Assembly (NCBI RefSeq): GCF_031143425.1
Contig: NC_090446.1
Location: 659,515,717 to 659,579,716 of the forward strand
Direction: 5' to 3'
Length of the DNA: 64,000 nt
From: Pleurodeles waltl
Taxonomy: Eukaryota; Chordata; Amphibia; Caudata; Salamandridae
Shown: positions 23,963-34,714 of the stretch, in pieces
Position numbering within the stretch: the stretch's first letter is position 1
How the letters are laid out: the number at the start of each line of letters is the position of its first letter
Translations under genes and position numbers: made by a program
Notes under the pieces: generated by a model
Database searches by the model: none
What the model was told of the DNA's origin: nothing
The model's input: the letters and a program-made list of their open reading frames with translations, nothing else

Positions 23963-25785
23963 GTTTTGTTCTGAAAGTTCTTACTTTTAGGCTTGCATCA
24001 CACTTCAGCATGTATTGATTTATTTGTTTATTTAATTATTTATTTATGCATTATGTATTTGTTTAAGTAGGTTAATTAGTTAATTATTGTAGAAACTGGA
24101 TTTCACCCATTTAGTCTACCAAGATTTTTTGTGGTGTGTATGATGACCTGCTTTTTTACTTTTTAATCTGAGTAAGTCAGTACTCAAGTCTTACTCAACT
24201 GCAAACCTATGGTAATTGGACTGAGTAATTCACCATCAGTGTCTGCAATTATGATAAGGAAGTTGCTGCATAGCTAGGGTAAGACGCACTGATCTGGATG
24301 CATGTGAAGACGTCTGCAAGCGTATGTGTGAGACTACCCTTGTGTGCAGGCCAGTATCTGCTCATAGGTAGTCTGTTGCCGTAGGGGCTCCGCAAGTATT
24401 GGTACTGACCTGCTCTAGGCCTTATGAGTTAACATTCATAGTTTAGGTCTGTAGTACTTACTACTGAATCTGTAGTGCTTTCACTGTATTATACATATAG
24501 GAAAAATCTGCTCTAAAGTACAGTCTTGCACCACTTAGGTCAACAGGCTGCAGCAAAGTACAAATTTGGGTAAAACATGCACACTGAGAATTAATTTGTA
24601 GTTTCCAACAGCACATATCAACATCTTATGAGGCTTTAGGAATTATCATATATCTCTGGCTCCGTTCATTATCAGTTTCCAGGCCTTGGTCAGCACTAGA
24701 TGACTCCACCAGCAGGAGAGGACCACCAGGAGCCAGGCAGAAAAGGCTGGTGTAGGGAGCCAGAAAATTCAGTTACCTATCAAACGCACCCTTTTACAAT
24801 ACAGGAGGCCTATTGAGAATGCACCTGGTAGCTAGGCCCGGCCAAAAATGAAGAACATGGGCCCAACCGAGCCAGAGATATTCATTTGCAAAAGCTTGCC
24901 TGTTTTGCAGAAAGAAACAGTTTGTGTGGCACTCTGTAGAAACTTGTAAAATATCTCCAGAGTGGGTCATGGCCAGGAGGTCAACAAATACTTATTTGAT
25001 TATTTTTATGAGGACCTTGAATGTGAGGGACCTGCCATCCCTGAATCCAGAATGCTACAGGGGCCCCCCATCTCCCCAAAGGCTGTTCAAAGAAATGCAG
25101 AGGGCCGGTGCATCAATGGTGGGCCCAAGGGTACCACCTACAATTCCTAGAACACCACCAAAGGTAGCAGATTTCTCCTGCCACGGGTGGAAAAAAGTTT
25201 GATCCCACCTAATAGGTGCAGAGGAGAAAACACTCACACCACACTGGAAAGCTTGTGGGGCTGGGTGGGATCATGGGGCATGAAGGCTCTTCCTAGCCCT
25301 CAACATTGTTTGTAGGAAACAACCTGAACAGCAAAAGGACAGCAATGATAGTGGCACTAGGTAGCTGAAAGTACATAGCAAAGATGCTTATAAAAAAAAC
25401 CACAAACCCGGGTGAGCAGTTTCCCACAGTGGCCTGTGAGAGATTATTTTAATATTTTCTGGTCCTGTGGTGCCCCATGGAAGGGCGAGGGCACCACTAG
25501 CGTTATATATCAGTATTGTAGAGGGTTCCATGATGTCCTGCCACCCACAAAATATTTTTTATCAAAAACAGTCTCTAAGTCTCCTAGATCTTATAATGAT
25601 GATTGTAGGAGAGGTGTATTGTATTTTCAGCTACTGTAGACCTGGAGCGTTTCTCTTTGGTCTTTGAGGTGCTGGGATCACTAGTTGATGGCTACCTTAT
25701 GTGGCCTGTAGCAAGCTACTTAAGATTCTGAATCAGATGTTGTTTTAGTTTCAAATGCTATAATAATAATCCGAACATTGAACAC
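23963..25785. other. Interval without recognised genes
   Basis: AT-rich TTTA-type simple sequence occurs at 24010-24060. The rest (24100-25785) shows no domain, LTR end or TIR that I can identify. Confidence 0.4.
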
Positions 25786-25788
25786 TGA

Positions 25789-25812
25789 GGTGCTCATTCC
25801 GAGTTTGGCGGT
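25789..25812 (+). repeat. Left terminal inverted repeat of Harbinger element 1
   Basis: 24 bp beginning GGTGCTCATTCCGAG, a perfect inverse of 34688-34711. The outer flank is TGA. Confidence 0.95.
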
Positions 25813-26983
25813 AACCGAACCACCACCCCAATGTCGGTCTTGTTACCGCCAGCAGGGTGGCGGTGCAGACCACCAAATAACGAGTAAGCAGTGAACCCAA
25901 CGCAATACAGACAACTCACCGCCAGCACCGCCGACGAGCAGCATCCGCCTGTGGAAGACAACTTCAGGCAGGCAACTTCAGGCAGGCAACGTCCCGCCCT
26001 CTATATTCCGAGTAACCACTCTGTCAGGAGGGGCTTTACTGCCATGAAAAACCTGGCAGAACCAGAAAGTACAAAAGGAAACACTCACCTCCAGACACAG
26101 AGACGCCGCTGCGGCCGCCATGGCAAATGAACTGCTAGTCTTCCCAGTGTTGTATCTCACCATACACCTTCAGGACCACCGACGACGACGAAGACAACAA
26201 CTGTGAGTATACCTAGCACAGAGGGGAGGGAAATTGCAGTGATACACTCGAACACAGAACACGCATAACCCCCACACACAGTGAAGGCCACACACACGCA
26301 CATACAACATAGGTCAATGCCAAATACCCAATACATGCACAAGCCATGCAGATACGTACCAAACATACAGCACAAAGCACAACAATACCACCAACACATC
26401 CCATAACCACACAATGACAACTATCCCACAAATACCTCAACGATGGCATAGATGGACACGTTGTGTGATATCACACATACACACACATCATGAACTCCAT
26501 GTAGCAATAACACACAATCAATAGCTGTGACCACACATCCAAACAATCATACAGGTGTCACAACACGTACAACCAACAATCAAGGAAATACACACATGCA
26601 GCACTAGACACACAGATGCACACAGCACCCCATGCAAACACACAAGCAAGCAGACACATACTTCACAACATCCCCATGGCCCAAATCATCTACCAAGCGC
26701 ATGGAACAACACAGACGCAATCCACAAACAGACCTCACACACCTTTGCACACAGATGTCACACCACCATGTAGAAGGAAACCAGGACAAGCATCTTATCT
26801 TGCCAACCACAGCAATGTGGCAGATGTATTCAAACAATAAATAAACTATATACAAAATATGCCAATGGCAAGTCCGATGTCCACTTCAGTAGGACACATT
26901 GTCCATTAATATGGGCCCAACTTGACTCCTGATTGAAAATAGATCTCCACTTCATAGGGGCATCAATGCGATAGGCAGGCAAC

Positions 26984-29716
26984 TCAGGGATGTGGGGGTG
27001 GTGGGGGAGGCTTTGATGTGGAAGGGGCATGTTTTGGCATGGGCTTGAGAGGGGTGACTTTGGCACTGGGAGGGGGAGATTTTTTGCTGGGTGGAGGAGC
27101 AGGGGAAACCCCAGAGGGTGTACCCAAGGAATGGGAGGTGGAAGGGCCTGAGAGGGGCTGGGGGACATGCTGTTTACAGGGAAGACGGGGTGGGAGAGGA
27201 GTAGTGAAAAGGTCAAGGGTGGCAGAAAAACTCTCTTAGGTACACAGGGTGGTCACATGATTGAGGGTTGGGAGTGGAGGTAGAGGGAGTGCTCGCCTGA
27301 CGTGTCTGTGTGCTGTACATGGATGCTGGTGTGTGCAGTGTCTGGATGGGTGTGGTGGCTGAATATTGGGTGGGTGAGTGGGCATGTATGCATTTTTTGG
27401 GAGGGGTAGAGATGCAGGGAGAGGGAATGGGTGATGTGTGAGTGAATGTTGTGGTGGTGTGTGCAAGTGAGGTGCATGTGCTGCAGGTGGCAGAGACGGT
27501 AGTTGTGGTGAGTGCTGTTGTGGTGTGTGGGGTGTGTGACTGTGAGTCTGCTGTTGTGGTGATTGAGGGGATGACAGGAATGACAGCAGGACCAGTGTGT
27601 GCTGATGCTGTGCTGGTAGATTTGAATGGAGATGTGACTGTACGGGACGAGGTGGTGGGAGAAGTGTCTGTTGTGTCTGCAGATGTGTGTTGTGTGTGTG
27701 CATGCCTGTGTGAACGTTTTTGATGACCATGTCTGTCTTTGCGCGCCTTGTCTATCGTAGTGGGTGCATGCGTGTGTGCTGGTGTGCCATGGACGTGTGT
27801 CGGGAGGGGGCTTGTGGGTTGGGAACATGTAACTGGATGTGGGACGCAAGATGAAAGGACACTGGCTGCCATCAATGAGGGTGCCAGAGCCTGAAACGAT
27901 CTCTGTAGGCCAGACAAGGCACTGTAAATGCCTTCCAGGAACACATTTGTCTGCTACATCTGGGATGCTAGTCCCTGGATGGGATTCACGATTGTTGTCT
28001 GCCCCACGGAGATGGACCTCAGGAGGTCAATAGCCTCCTCATTGAGGGTAGCAGGGCTGACTGGGGCAGAGGTGCCTGCGGCGAAGGAGACGCCCACCCT
28101 CCTGGGTGAGCAGGCACGGGTAACTGGGTGGGGTGCAACAAGGAGGATGGTGCTGGTAAGGGGGTGGCGGACAACAATGGTGTTGGTGTGGTACCAGAAG
28201 GGTCTGCCACTGCCAGGGAGCCACCATCGGAGAAGGTATCTGAATCAGATGTAGCTCCAGTCTCCCCGTGGTGCTCCCCTTGCCCTCCGTCCCACTGGTC
28301 CCCTTGCATCACTGCTGACCGCCTCCTGGGTCCTGTGGGCTGCATTATCCCCACTCTCCGGTGCCCTTCCTCCCTTGCCAGATGACGCTAATGCACACAT
28401 AGACAGAGGAGGAGAGAGAAATGGAGGTGGCAGAAACTGAAAGGGAGGAAAGTATTAGAACCCACACATCCACTTCCCATACAAACAATGCAGATAACAG
28501 TCCCTGCATGTGAAGCAATAGACCAATTAGCAATTATTCCCAAATAGAGTCATACAAGCTATGTCCAAACCCATCTCAACCCTGCAGACCAAACTTTTGC
28601 ATGAAGACAACTACACGCCCATTAATGCCAAAATTACTACTCCTAGAATCAAGCTCAGGACTATACCCAACCACATGTCATCCATTACAGAATTATACTA
28701 ATCTAAGCAGAGAGGGACTCAGGACACTAACTAACGGCCAGGAATGTGAGGAGTACATGTGGTACAGAGGATCCATTGATGTAGGAAGTGATGCAACTGC
28801 AACCTTCATGTAACATGCCTGTCAATACTAATATACAGTGCCATCATGACCACTTTTTACTACTACAGTACACACAGAGATGGAGGATGCAGCCATTGAC
28901 ATGATAGCCGACTTGAGAGACCCATACCTACAGCTGAACATGTGTCACAGTACCACCACTTCTTATCCTACATGGCTCAACATAGGGACTGTCACACACT
29001 CCTGCTTGATGGGTGTGGCAACCAGGACTGTACATTCCCTAAATGACATCTGACTACCTTCATTCCAAGTCCAAGGAGGGTGACAGAGCACAACCATGCA
29101 TTAGTGACCCGAAAGTCAACACTTACCCCTTGTGGCTGCTGTGCTGCCTTCAAGCCCCCATCCAACTCAGGGTTCGCCACCGCCAGTATACGGGCCATTA
29201 GGGGGGTTAGGGTCTGACGTGCACCCCTCCCACGTTGGGAGGCCGTCCCCAGCTGGGCCTCTGCGGTCTTCTGGGACCAGCGTTGCAGGTCCTCCCACCG
29301 CTTCCTTCAGTGGGTGCTCTGACGGCAATGAGTCCCAGGGTCTGCGCTTCCTTGGCCATAACCCCCTCTTCTGGTGGGCGCGGCCTGACTGGGAAACAGT
29401 GAGAAAAGGAGGGACATGATGTAAATGATACCAATCCAGCAGTAAGCTTTGGTGACACACAACAAACACTGCTCATGCACACTGGCAATATCCCACACAT
29501 ATCAGGTGCGGGCTACACACCTGATCAGTCGTGACATGTCAATGTGCACACATATACATCGTCAGACACCACCCAACTGTTGGACAAAGGATGTTGTACT
29601 GACCTGTTGTCCTAGAGCTCGGTACAACCCCCATACAGGGGTAGGATCCCTTCCACAAGTTTTTCTAGCTCATCTGTTGAGAAGGCTGAGGCCCTTTCCC
29701 CTGCAGTGCGTGCCAT
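26984..29716 (-). pseudogene. Harbinger gene B: second Myb/SANT-like protein, broken
   Basis: Three exons are inferred. Exon 1 (29716-29604) encodes ERASAFSTDELEKLVEGILP, a typical first SANT helix. Exon 2 (29388-29127) carries RKRWEDLQRWSQKTAEAQLG, the third helix, and ends at a GTAAGT donor. Exon 3 (28387-26984) has an acidic Ser-rich start, a conserved block (DLLRSISVGQTTIV, then GLQRSFQALA) and a Thr/Pro/His/Ser-rich tail from CA-type repeats. The homologue in element 2 has the same blocks and matching exon 3 border. Lesions: TAG at 29614-29612, small indels in exon 2, a frameshift near 28080 and TAG for a Gln near 27955. It probably acted as a DNA-binding partner or regulator in the nucleus, by analogy with other Harbinger Myb proteins; this is inference. 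Confidence 0.75.
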
Positions 29717-30423
29717 CCTTGCTCCAAGAGACAGGACGCAGCAGCACACAAAGTGGAGGTCTGTCTAACCCGAATGCCAGGAGTCAAGTGAGCTGTCCCA
29801 CACAAAATGGCGGTTACGACCGCAGCAGTCATGACCGCCACCACCGGCGGTGATCGTCATTGGTCCCAGTCTCCCATTGACATCCATGTTAGCCAATGAG
29901 GAGTTGCACGGTGATTCTGACCGCACTCCACCATGACGACTTCTGCCGGTGGAACGGGGTCACTTCCAACAGTCCAATGCCGGACACGCAAATGCCATTT
30001 TAGTCTGTGACATTAAACTATGTGCATGTCGTCACAAATACATTCTTTAGGTCTGACACGGTGAATATAGACACATGTAGTACGTGTCTAGTGACATTTC
30101 CACACTTGTCACAACAATTCTAAGCATATTTGATCAATATAGTCGAACAAATGGAAGGTGTAGGTGTACATGTCCTGTATACGTCCATTCCCACAGGAAT
30201 TATGCGCCATCATCTGGTTAGGTACGGAGGGTGAAGTAATGTGCACTCCCACAACATGACAGGCACCTTGCATGACTATTACCAAATGACTGTTGTGTGT
30301 CATACTGAATAGCTTACATTGTGAGAGATTCCCAGATTGTTGTTTGTGTCCCCTCACAGATTTGGCCACAATGGAGTGATGAGGAATTCACCAATTTACT
30401 GGCCACTCGTAGATCTTGAAACC

Positions 30424-31420
30424 ATGGAAGAACGCCACATCATCATGACCTATCGTCTAAAGCGCATCAAGAAACTGGTCACCCGGTTGAAGCAAGACCT
30501 CCTGCCGGGTTTGAGGAATCCCCATGCCATCCCTCCAGAAGTCCAGGTGTTGTCCGTCCTGTATTTCCTGGCCAGTGGTTCTTTTCAGGTCACAGTGGGA
30601 CTGGCTGCAGGGTTTTTGCAGCCCAAGTTCTGTAAGGTGTTGCAGGATGTGCTGGATGCCCTACTCAAGCATGTGTACAGGTACATTACGTTCCCACTAC
30701 CTCCAGATTTTCCCACTGTAAAAGCAGCCTTCTACAACATCTCAAATGCCCCACATGTAATTGGGGCCATTGATGGGACTCACATTGCCCTGGTACCTCT
30801 GAGGATCAATGACCAGGTCTACAGAAACAGGAAAAGTACATATTCACTCAATGTACAAATGGTGTGCCTTGCAGACCAATACATTACACATGTGAACGCT
30901 AAATTCCCTGGATCAGTACATGATTCCTACATCCTGAGGAACAGCAGTGTCCCTGCAATGATGTCACAGCTACAGGGAGAAAGGGCCTGGCTCATAGGTA
31001 TGCGTACTGCTCTCCATGTCACCTGTGAGTCATCCTACTACATTAGGGGAGAACAGGTACAATGAGGCACATGGCCGCCCGAGACTTGTGATTGAATGGA
31101 CTTTCGGTCTCTTGAAAGCCAGAATTTGTTGTCTTCATGTGTCTGGTGGTGCCCTACATTTCAATCCAGGGAAAGTCTTCAAGATCATTGTTGCATGCTA
31201 CATGCTCCATAATCTGGCCCTCAGAAGGCACGTCCCACTTTTGGAGGAGGGGGACATTAATGCTGGAGCAGTGTTTGTGGCTGGTGACTCTGATGCTGAG
31301 GGGGAGGCTGACAAGGATGAGGCACATGACATCAAGACTGACATGATTCGTCATTACTTTCCTCGATGTACAGGTATGTCTGCATTACATATCATCTGCG
31401 CATGGGAGATGTATTGCTGA
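30424..31420 (+). pseudogene. HARBI1-like DDE transposase, one frameshift
   Basis: This is the PIF/Harbinger transposase. The start at 30424 precedes YRLKRIKKLV; a longer frame from 30337 exists but lacks family resemblance. The region LSVLYFLASGSFQ is the usual N-terminal helical part. The DDE triad is intact: Asp in GAIDGTHIAL (30772-30774), Asp in FPGSVHDSYILRNS (30922-30924) and Glu in RLVIEWTFGLLKAR (31094-31096). The frame shifts between about 30990 and 31016, just before the conserved HPTTLGENRYNEAHGR block, so a full protein cannot be made from one frame. After the catalytic core comes CYMLHNLAL and an acidic tail. An AATAAA lies at 32119. Only the frameshift clearly inactivates it, which makes it the best preserved gene here. 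Confidence 0.92.
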
Positions 31421-32118
31421 AGCCAATCTGTAGCCAGTTTTTGCATGCATCAGGGTATGTGTGGGGACTAGAGCCTTACATATTGGTTTAACGACCTTGA
31501 AGGGTAGGTGACTCACTATAATAGGTAGTAGAAATGCACAGCTGCTAAGTTCATTTGTGGAATGCTGGTGCCATTGCAGTACAGCCTTCTAGTTGTACTA
31601 AAAGTTTAGGGCCCTTCGGCTGCCTGTTTGGGGATATGTTAGGGGGACTTATCATTCTTGTCCTGCTGCGTAGGCATGTCATGCATTGTCATCTGCTGTG
31701 TGTCAGGTACCTGTTCCTGCCTACCCAGGGAGTTGTGCAATTGAGGATATTGCCTACGTTTCATCCTTCCTGTCCCACATGTGTGTGAATGCCAATGCAG
31801 ACCCTTACATATGGTGTAACATAGCTGCTGGGGCACTCATCCTGTGTTTGTGTTCAACTGCTATTGATGTATGACTGTGGATTACATTTCTTACAACATT
31901 GTACCTCATTCCATTTATTTATCCCTCTTCAGGTGACATATCTGTTTGTAGTCTGGTTGCTGATTTGCCTGTTGGCATAGTTGACAGTGGATGTTAAAAC
32001 AATATGGATGTACTTACACACGTGCTGAAGTATCCCACTACATCAGTAACTTGGACATTTTTGTTGTGTAGACATGTGTATTCTTTTGTTGTTCTGTAAC
32101 ATATTTGGCAATACTAAC

Positions 32119-32124
32119 AATAAA
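32119..32124 (+). promoter_or_regulatory. Polyadenylation signal, transposase strand
   Basis: AATAAA about 700 bp beyond the transposase stop. An AATAAA for convergent gene A lies on the minus strand at 32162-32157, so the two transcripts would overlap by tens of bases. Confidence 0.45.
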
Positions 32125-32156
32125 GAGACATGCACCATAACTTGTGATAATCAGTG

Positions 32157-32162
32157 TTTATT
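32157..32162 (-). promoter_or_regulatory. Polyadenylation signal, gene A strand
   Basis: AATAAA on the minus strand about 250 bp beyond the gene A stop codon, facing the transposase signal. Confidence 0.45.
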
Positions 32163-32408
32163 TAGTGTAGAATTTCACAGTCCAGAGGAGTAGGGTAGTG
32201 CTTCATGATGATCAGAGTGGGTGCTCCAGCTGTTAAGTTCATAGGTCCTGTGTCCATTTGCCTCAGACTGATGTGACCTAGGTATTTGACAGCCAACAGG
32301 GTGTAACAGTGGCACACAAGGGTGACATATCAGAACAGGGATCACTTACTGGTGGGGTGATTGGTCTTGGCCTGAGGTCCTGCAGGATGTCTGAATGGGC
32401 GACCTCTA

Positions 32409-34079
32409 TTACGGGTGTTCCTCAGCTGCAGGGGTAGGAGTGCTGGTGTCCTGTGGGTCCTCCTGCTGTCCCTCAATTCCAGTAGCAGGTGCTGATGTTG
32501 AGGGAAGTGGTGTTGACTGACTACTGGATGGGGCGTGCTGTTGGGTGGAGAATGTCCGCAGGATGCAGTTGTGTTCCTTGAACTCCCCTAATATGGAGGC
32601 CATGGTGGCATTGTGTGCGTGCCACTGCTGCCTGGCCTCCTGGTGGTATTCCTCCTGCAGCCTTCTTGTGTCCTGCAAGGTGGTGAGCATCATGGCCCAG
32701 CTGGTCCTGGGTTTTCTGGTAGGCTCCCAGGACCCTGGAGACGGCCTTCTGGCCAGTGGTGTCCTGTGCCTGCCTTGTCCTTTGTCCCACGATTGGTCTC
32801 CCACTGGCCCTTGCCCCCTGTGCCTATGTTCCTGGTGCAGTGTACCCTCTCCGACTCACACCAGGACCGTCATTGTCTTGGGTTTGCACCGCTGACTCCT
32901 GCCCCTGTCCTGTGAGGCACACTGATGATTGATGTGACCTTGGGACACAGGTATGGGAAGGTGGGCTCTGCTGTGCACTGGCTGCGCAGGGGAGGTAGTT
33001 TGAGTTGTGGGCAGGGTGAGGCTGGTGGTGGTGGACTGACCACTCATGCCTGATGGGCCAGGTTTGTTGTCCAAATTCAGACTTGCAAGTGAATCCTCCC
33101 CTGGAGGGTGCTGCATCCAGGCCTGGGCTTCCTGTCACTGGGCTCCTCTGCTGTGTGTCAGTACTTAGGAGACCTGTAGGATGAGAGGTATTGTGTTAGA
33201 TGATGGTATTGTAGCGGTGACACAAATGGTTGTATTCCCTCATTCACTGTATTTGCAGGGATGTAATGGCATTGACAGTTTCCAGTCCACTGCTTGTGTT
33301 CTCATCAGTAGAAGGTTGCAATGGCCCTAATTTGGAGTACAGTTTACATTTGTCGTGCTACTGTCATTGCCATGTACTGATGGGCATTCCTAGCACATAT
33401 TGGTGATGGAGAGTGACATGGTTTAACGTGCAATTGCAGAAATGTGATATGGAAGTAGAAGTCAGGCAAGGCTAGGAAGTGTTGCATTGTTGTAGTTGTG
33501 GTACTTTCTGCTGTGTGAGGCATATGTGCACTAGGTGGGGCTGTGAGGGAATGGTGTCAGTGCGGAGCTGTGGCATGCAAAGTTGTGTATAGGGCCAATT
33601 GTGGGTTTGTGCATGTTCGGGTGGTTTGAGGGGGTGAGAAGGTGGTGGGGATAAATGCTGTGCACAGGGACATCGTGGCCAATGAGTATAGAAGACTTAC
33701 CAGTGTCCAGTCCAATAGCAATTCCTGTCAGCCCTTCCATATGTGGTATGGCCAGGACCATCTCCTCCCACAGTGCCATTTCTGGGGGAGTTGGTGGGGG
33801 TCCTCCACCAGTCTGCATGACGGCCACCTTGTGCCTGGAAGCCATCGCCCGTACCTTCCCCCTAAGGTCGTTCCACCTCTTCCTAATGTCCTCCCTTGTG
33901 CGTGGATGGTTCCCCGCTGCATTCACCCTGTTGAATATCCTCTGCCATAAGTCCTTCTTCCGGGCTATAGATGTCTGCCGGACCAGTGCTCCAAACAGTC
34001 ACGGCTCCACTTTGACTATTTCTTCAACCATTATCCCGAGCTCCTCTTCTGTAAATCTGGGTTTTTTTGTGGGTTCCAT
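32409..34079 (-). pseudogene. Harbinger gene A: Myb/SANT-like protein, broken
   Basis: Exon 1 (34079-33701) starts with ATG, then a basic patch and RFTEEELGIMVEEI, and continues to RTREDIRKRWNDLRGKVR, the third Myb helix. It ends with a GGGPPPTPP linker and EGLTG before a consensus GTAAGT donor. Exon 2 (33173-32409) follows a CTACAG acceptor. It holds a Ser/Thr/Pro-rich stretch and a Gln/Glu-rich, coiled-coil-like segment (near QDTRRLQEEYHQEARQQW), then a Pro/Thr tail. Codon 27 is TGA (34001-33999); the homologue at 36790 has Gln there. Exon 2 also changes frame. Myb-like partners of Harbinger transposases are known to bind the termini and help nuclear import, so that role is likely for the ancestor. 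Confidence 0.82.
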
Positions 34080-34687
34080 GGTGGTTGTGTTGTAGGTGGT
34101 GGTGTATGGAGTGCAGGGGTTCTGGGAGTGCTGTTTGTAGTTGTGAATATGTGTAATGGTATGTGTGTGTGCTTTGTGGTGTTTGTGTGCAGTGGTGTGT
34201 TGTGTGATGCTTGCTCAGTATGATGGTGCCTGTGGTATCTAGGTGCAGTGCCTCCTTTCAGTGTGCTCTTCTCTCGCTCTGTCAGGGTTTCTAGTTGAAA
34301 AGGTTCTGGGTATGTGTGGGGGTGTTTTTTGTAGTGCTGTGGACAGGTATGTGTATGTGTTTCAGGTGTGGCTATTGGTGTTATTCCATCTGGTGCAGTG
34401 TTGCTGTGGTGATAGCTATTTTTTTTCCAGCGGTGGTTTGGACCGAAAATGGACCGTGTTGGTTTCCGCGATGCTGATTTGTGACTCGGAATTTGGAGGT
34501 TGGAACTTCTCGGCATGGCGGTGGTGGTGGTGCAGCCGCCTCCTTCATATCATCGTTTGGGACGACGCTGTTATTTTTTCAGTCTATTTTTGGTGGTGTT
34601 GTGTGGGTCACTCGTAATACGGCAGACTTCACTCCGCCATCGCTGGTGGTGTATTGGCTGCTATTTGCACAGCGGTCTTTGGTAATG

Positions 34688-34711
34688 ACCGCCAAACTCG
34701 GAATGAGCACC
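34688..34711 (-). repeat. Right terminal inverted repeat of Harbinger element 1
   Basis: 24 bp ending CTCGGAATGAGCACC, a perfect inverse of the left end. Followed by the second TGA target copy. Confidence 0.95.
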
Positions 34712-34714
34712 TGA

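Larger units (their letters stand above)
25789..34711. mobile_element. 8.9-kb PIF/Harbinger transposon with three genes (element 1)
   Basis: The element is bounded by perfect 24-bp terminal inverted repeats and flanked by identical TGA triplets (25786-25788 and 34712-34714), consistent with the 3-bp target duplication of Harbinger elements. From left to right it holds Myb/SANT-like gene B (minus, 29716-26984), a HARBI1-like transposase (plus, 30424-31420) and Myb/SANT-like gene A (minus, 34079-32409). B and the transposase start divergently about 0.7 kb apart; the transposase and A converge. Every gene has at least one lesion, so this copy is probably not autonomous. The intact TIRs could still be recognised in trans. 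Confidence 0.93.

Noticed and set aside
26230..26800. Z-DNA-forming or regulatory CA repeat
   Set aside because: The stretch is only loosely CA-rich with many interruptions, and it is explained as 3' untranslated DNA of gene B.
27213..27944. A 243-codon minus-strand frame resembling a mucin-like secreted protein
   Set aside because: It is the frame-shifted tail of Harbinger gene B, open because CA-type repeats lack stop codons; there is no signal peptide.
30990..31065. An intron between the two transposase frames (GT near 30997, AG near 31048)
   Set aside because: Splicing there would remove the conserved block before the catalytic Glu (GENRYNEAHGR region begins just after), so a frameshift explains the change of frame better.
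33655..34095. A 146-codon plus-strand frame
   Set aside because: It is antisense to gene A exon 1, whose Myb motif and splice sites on the minus strand are clear.
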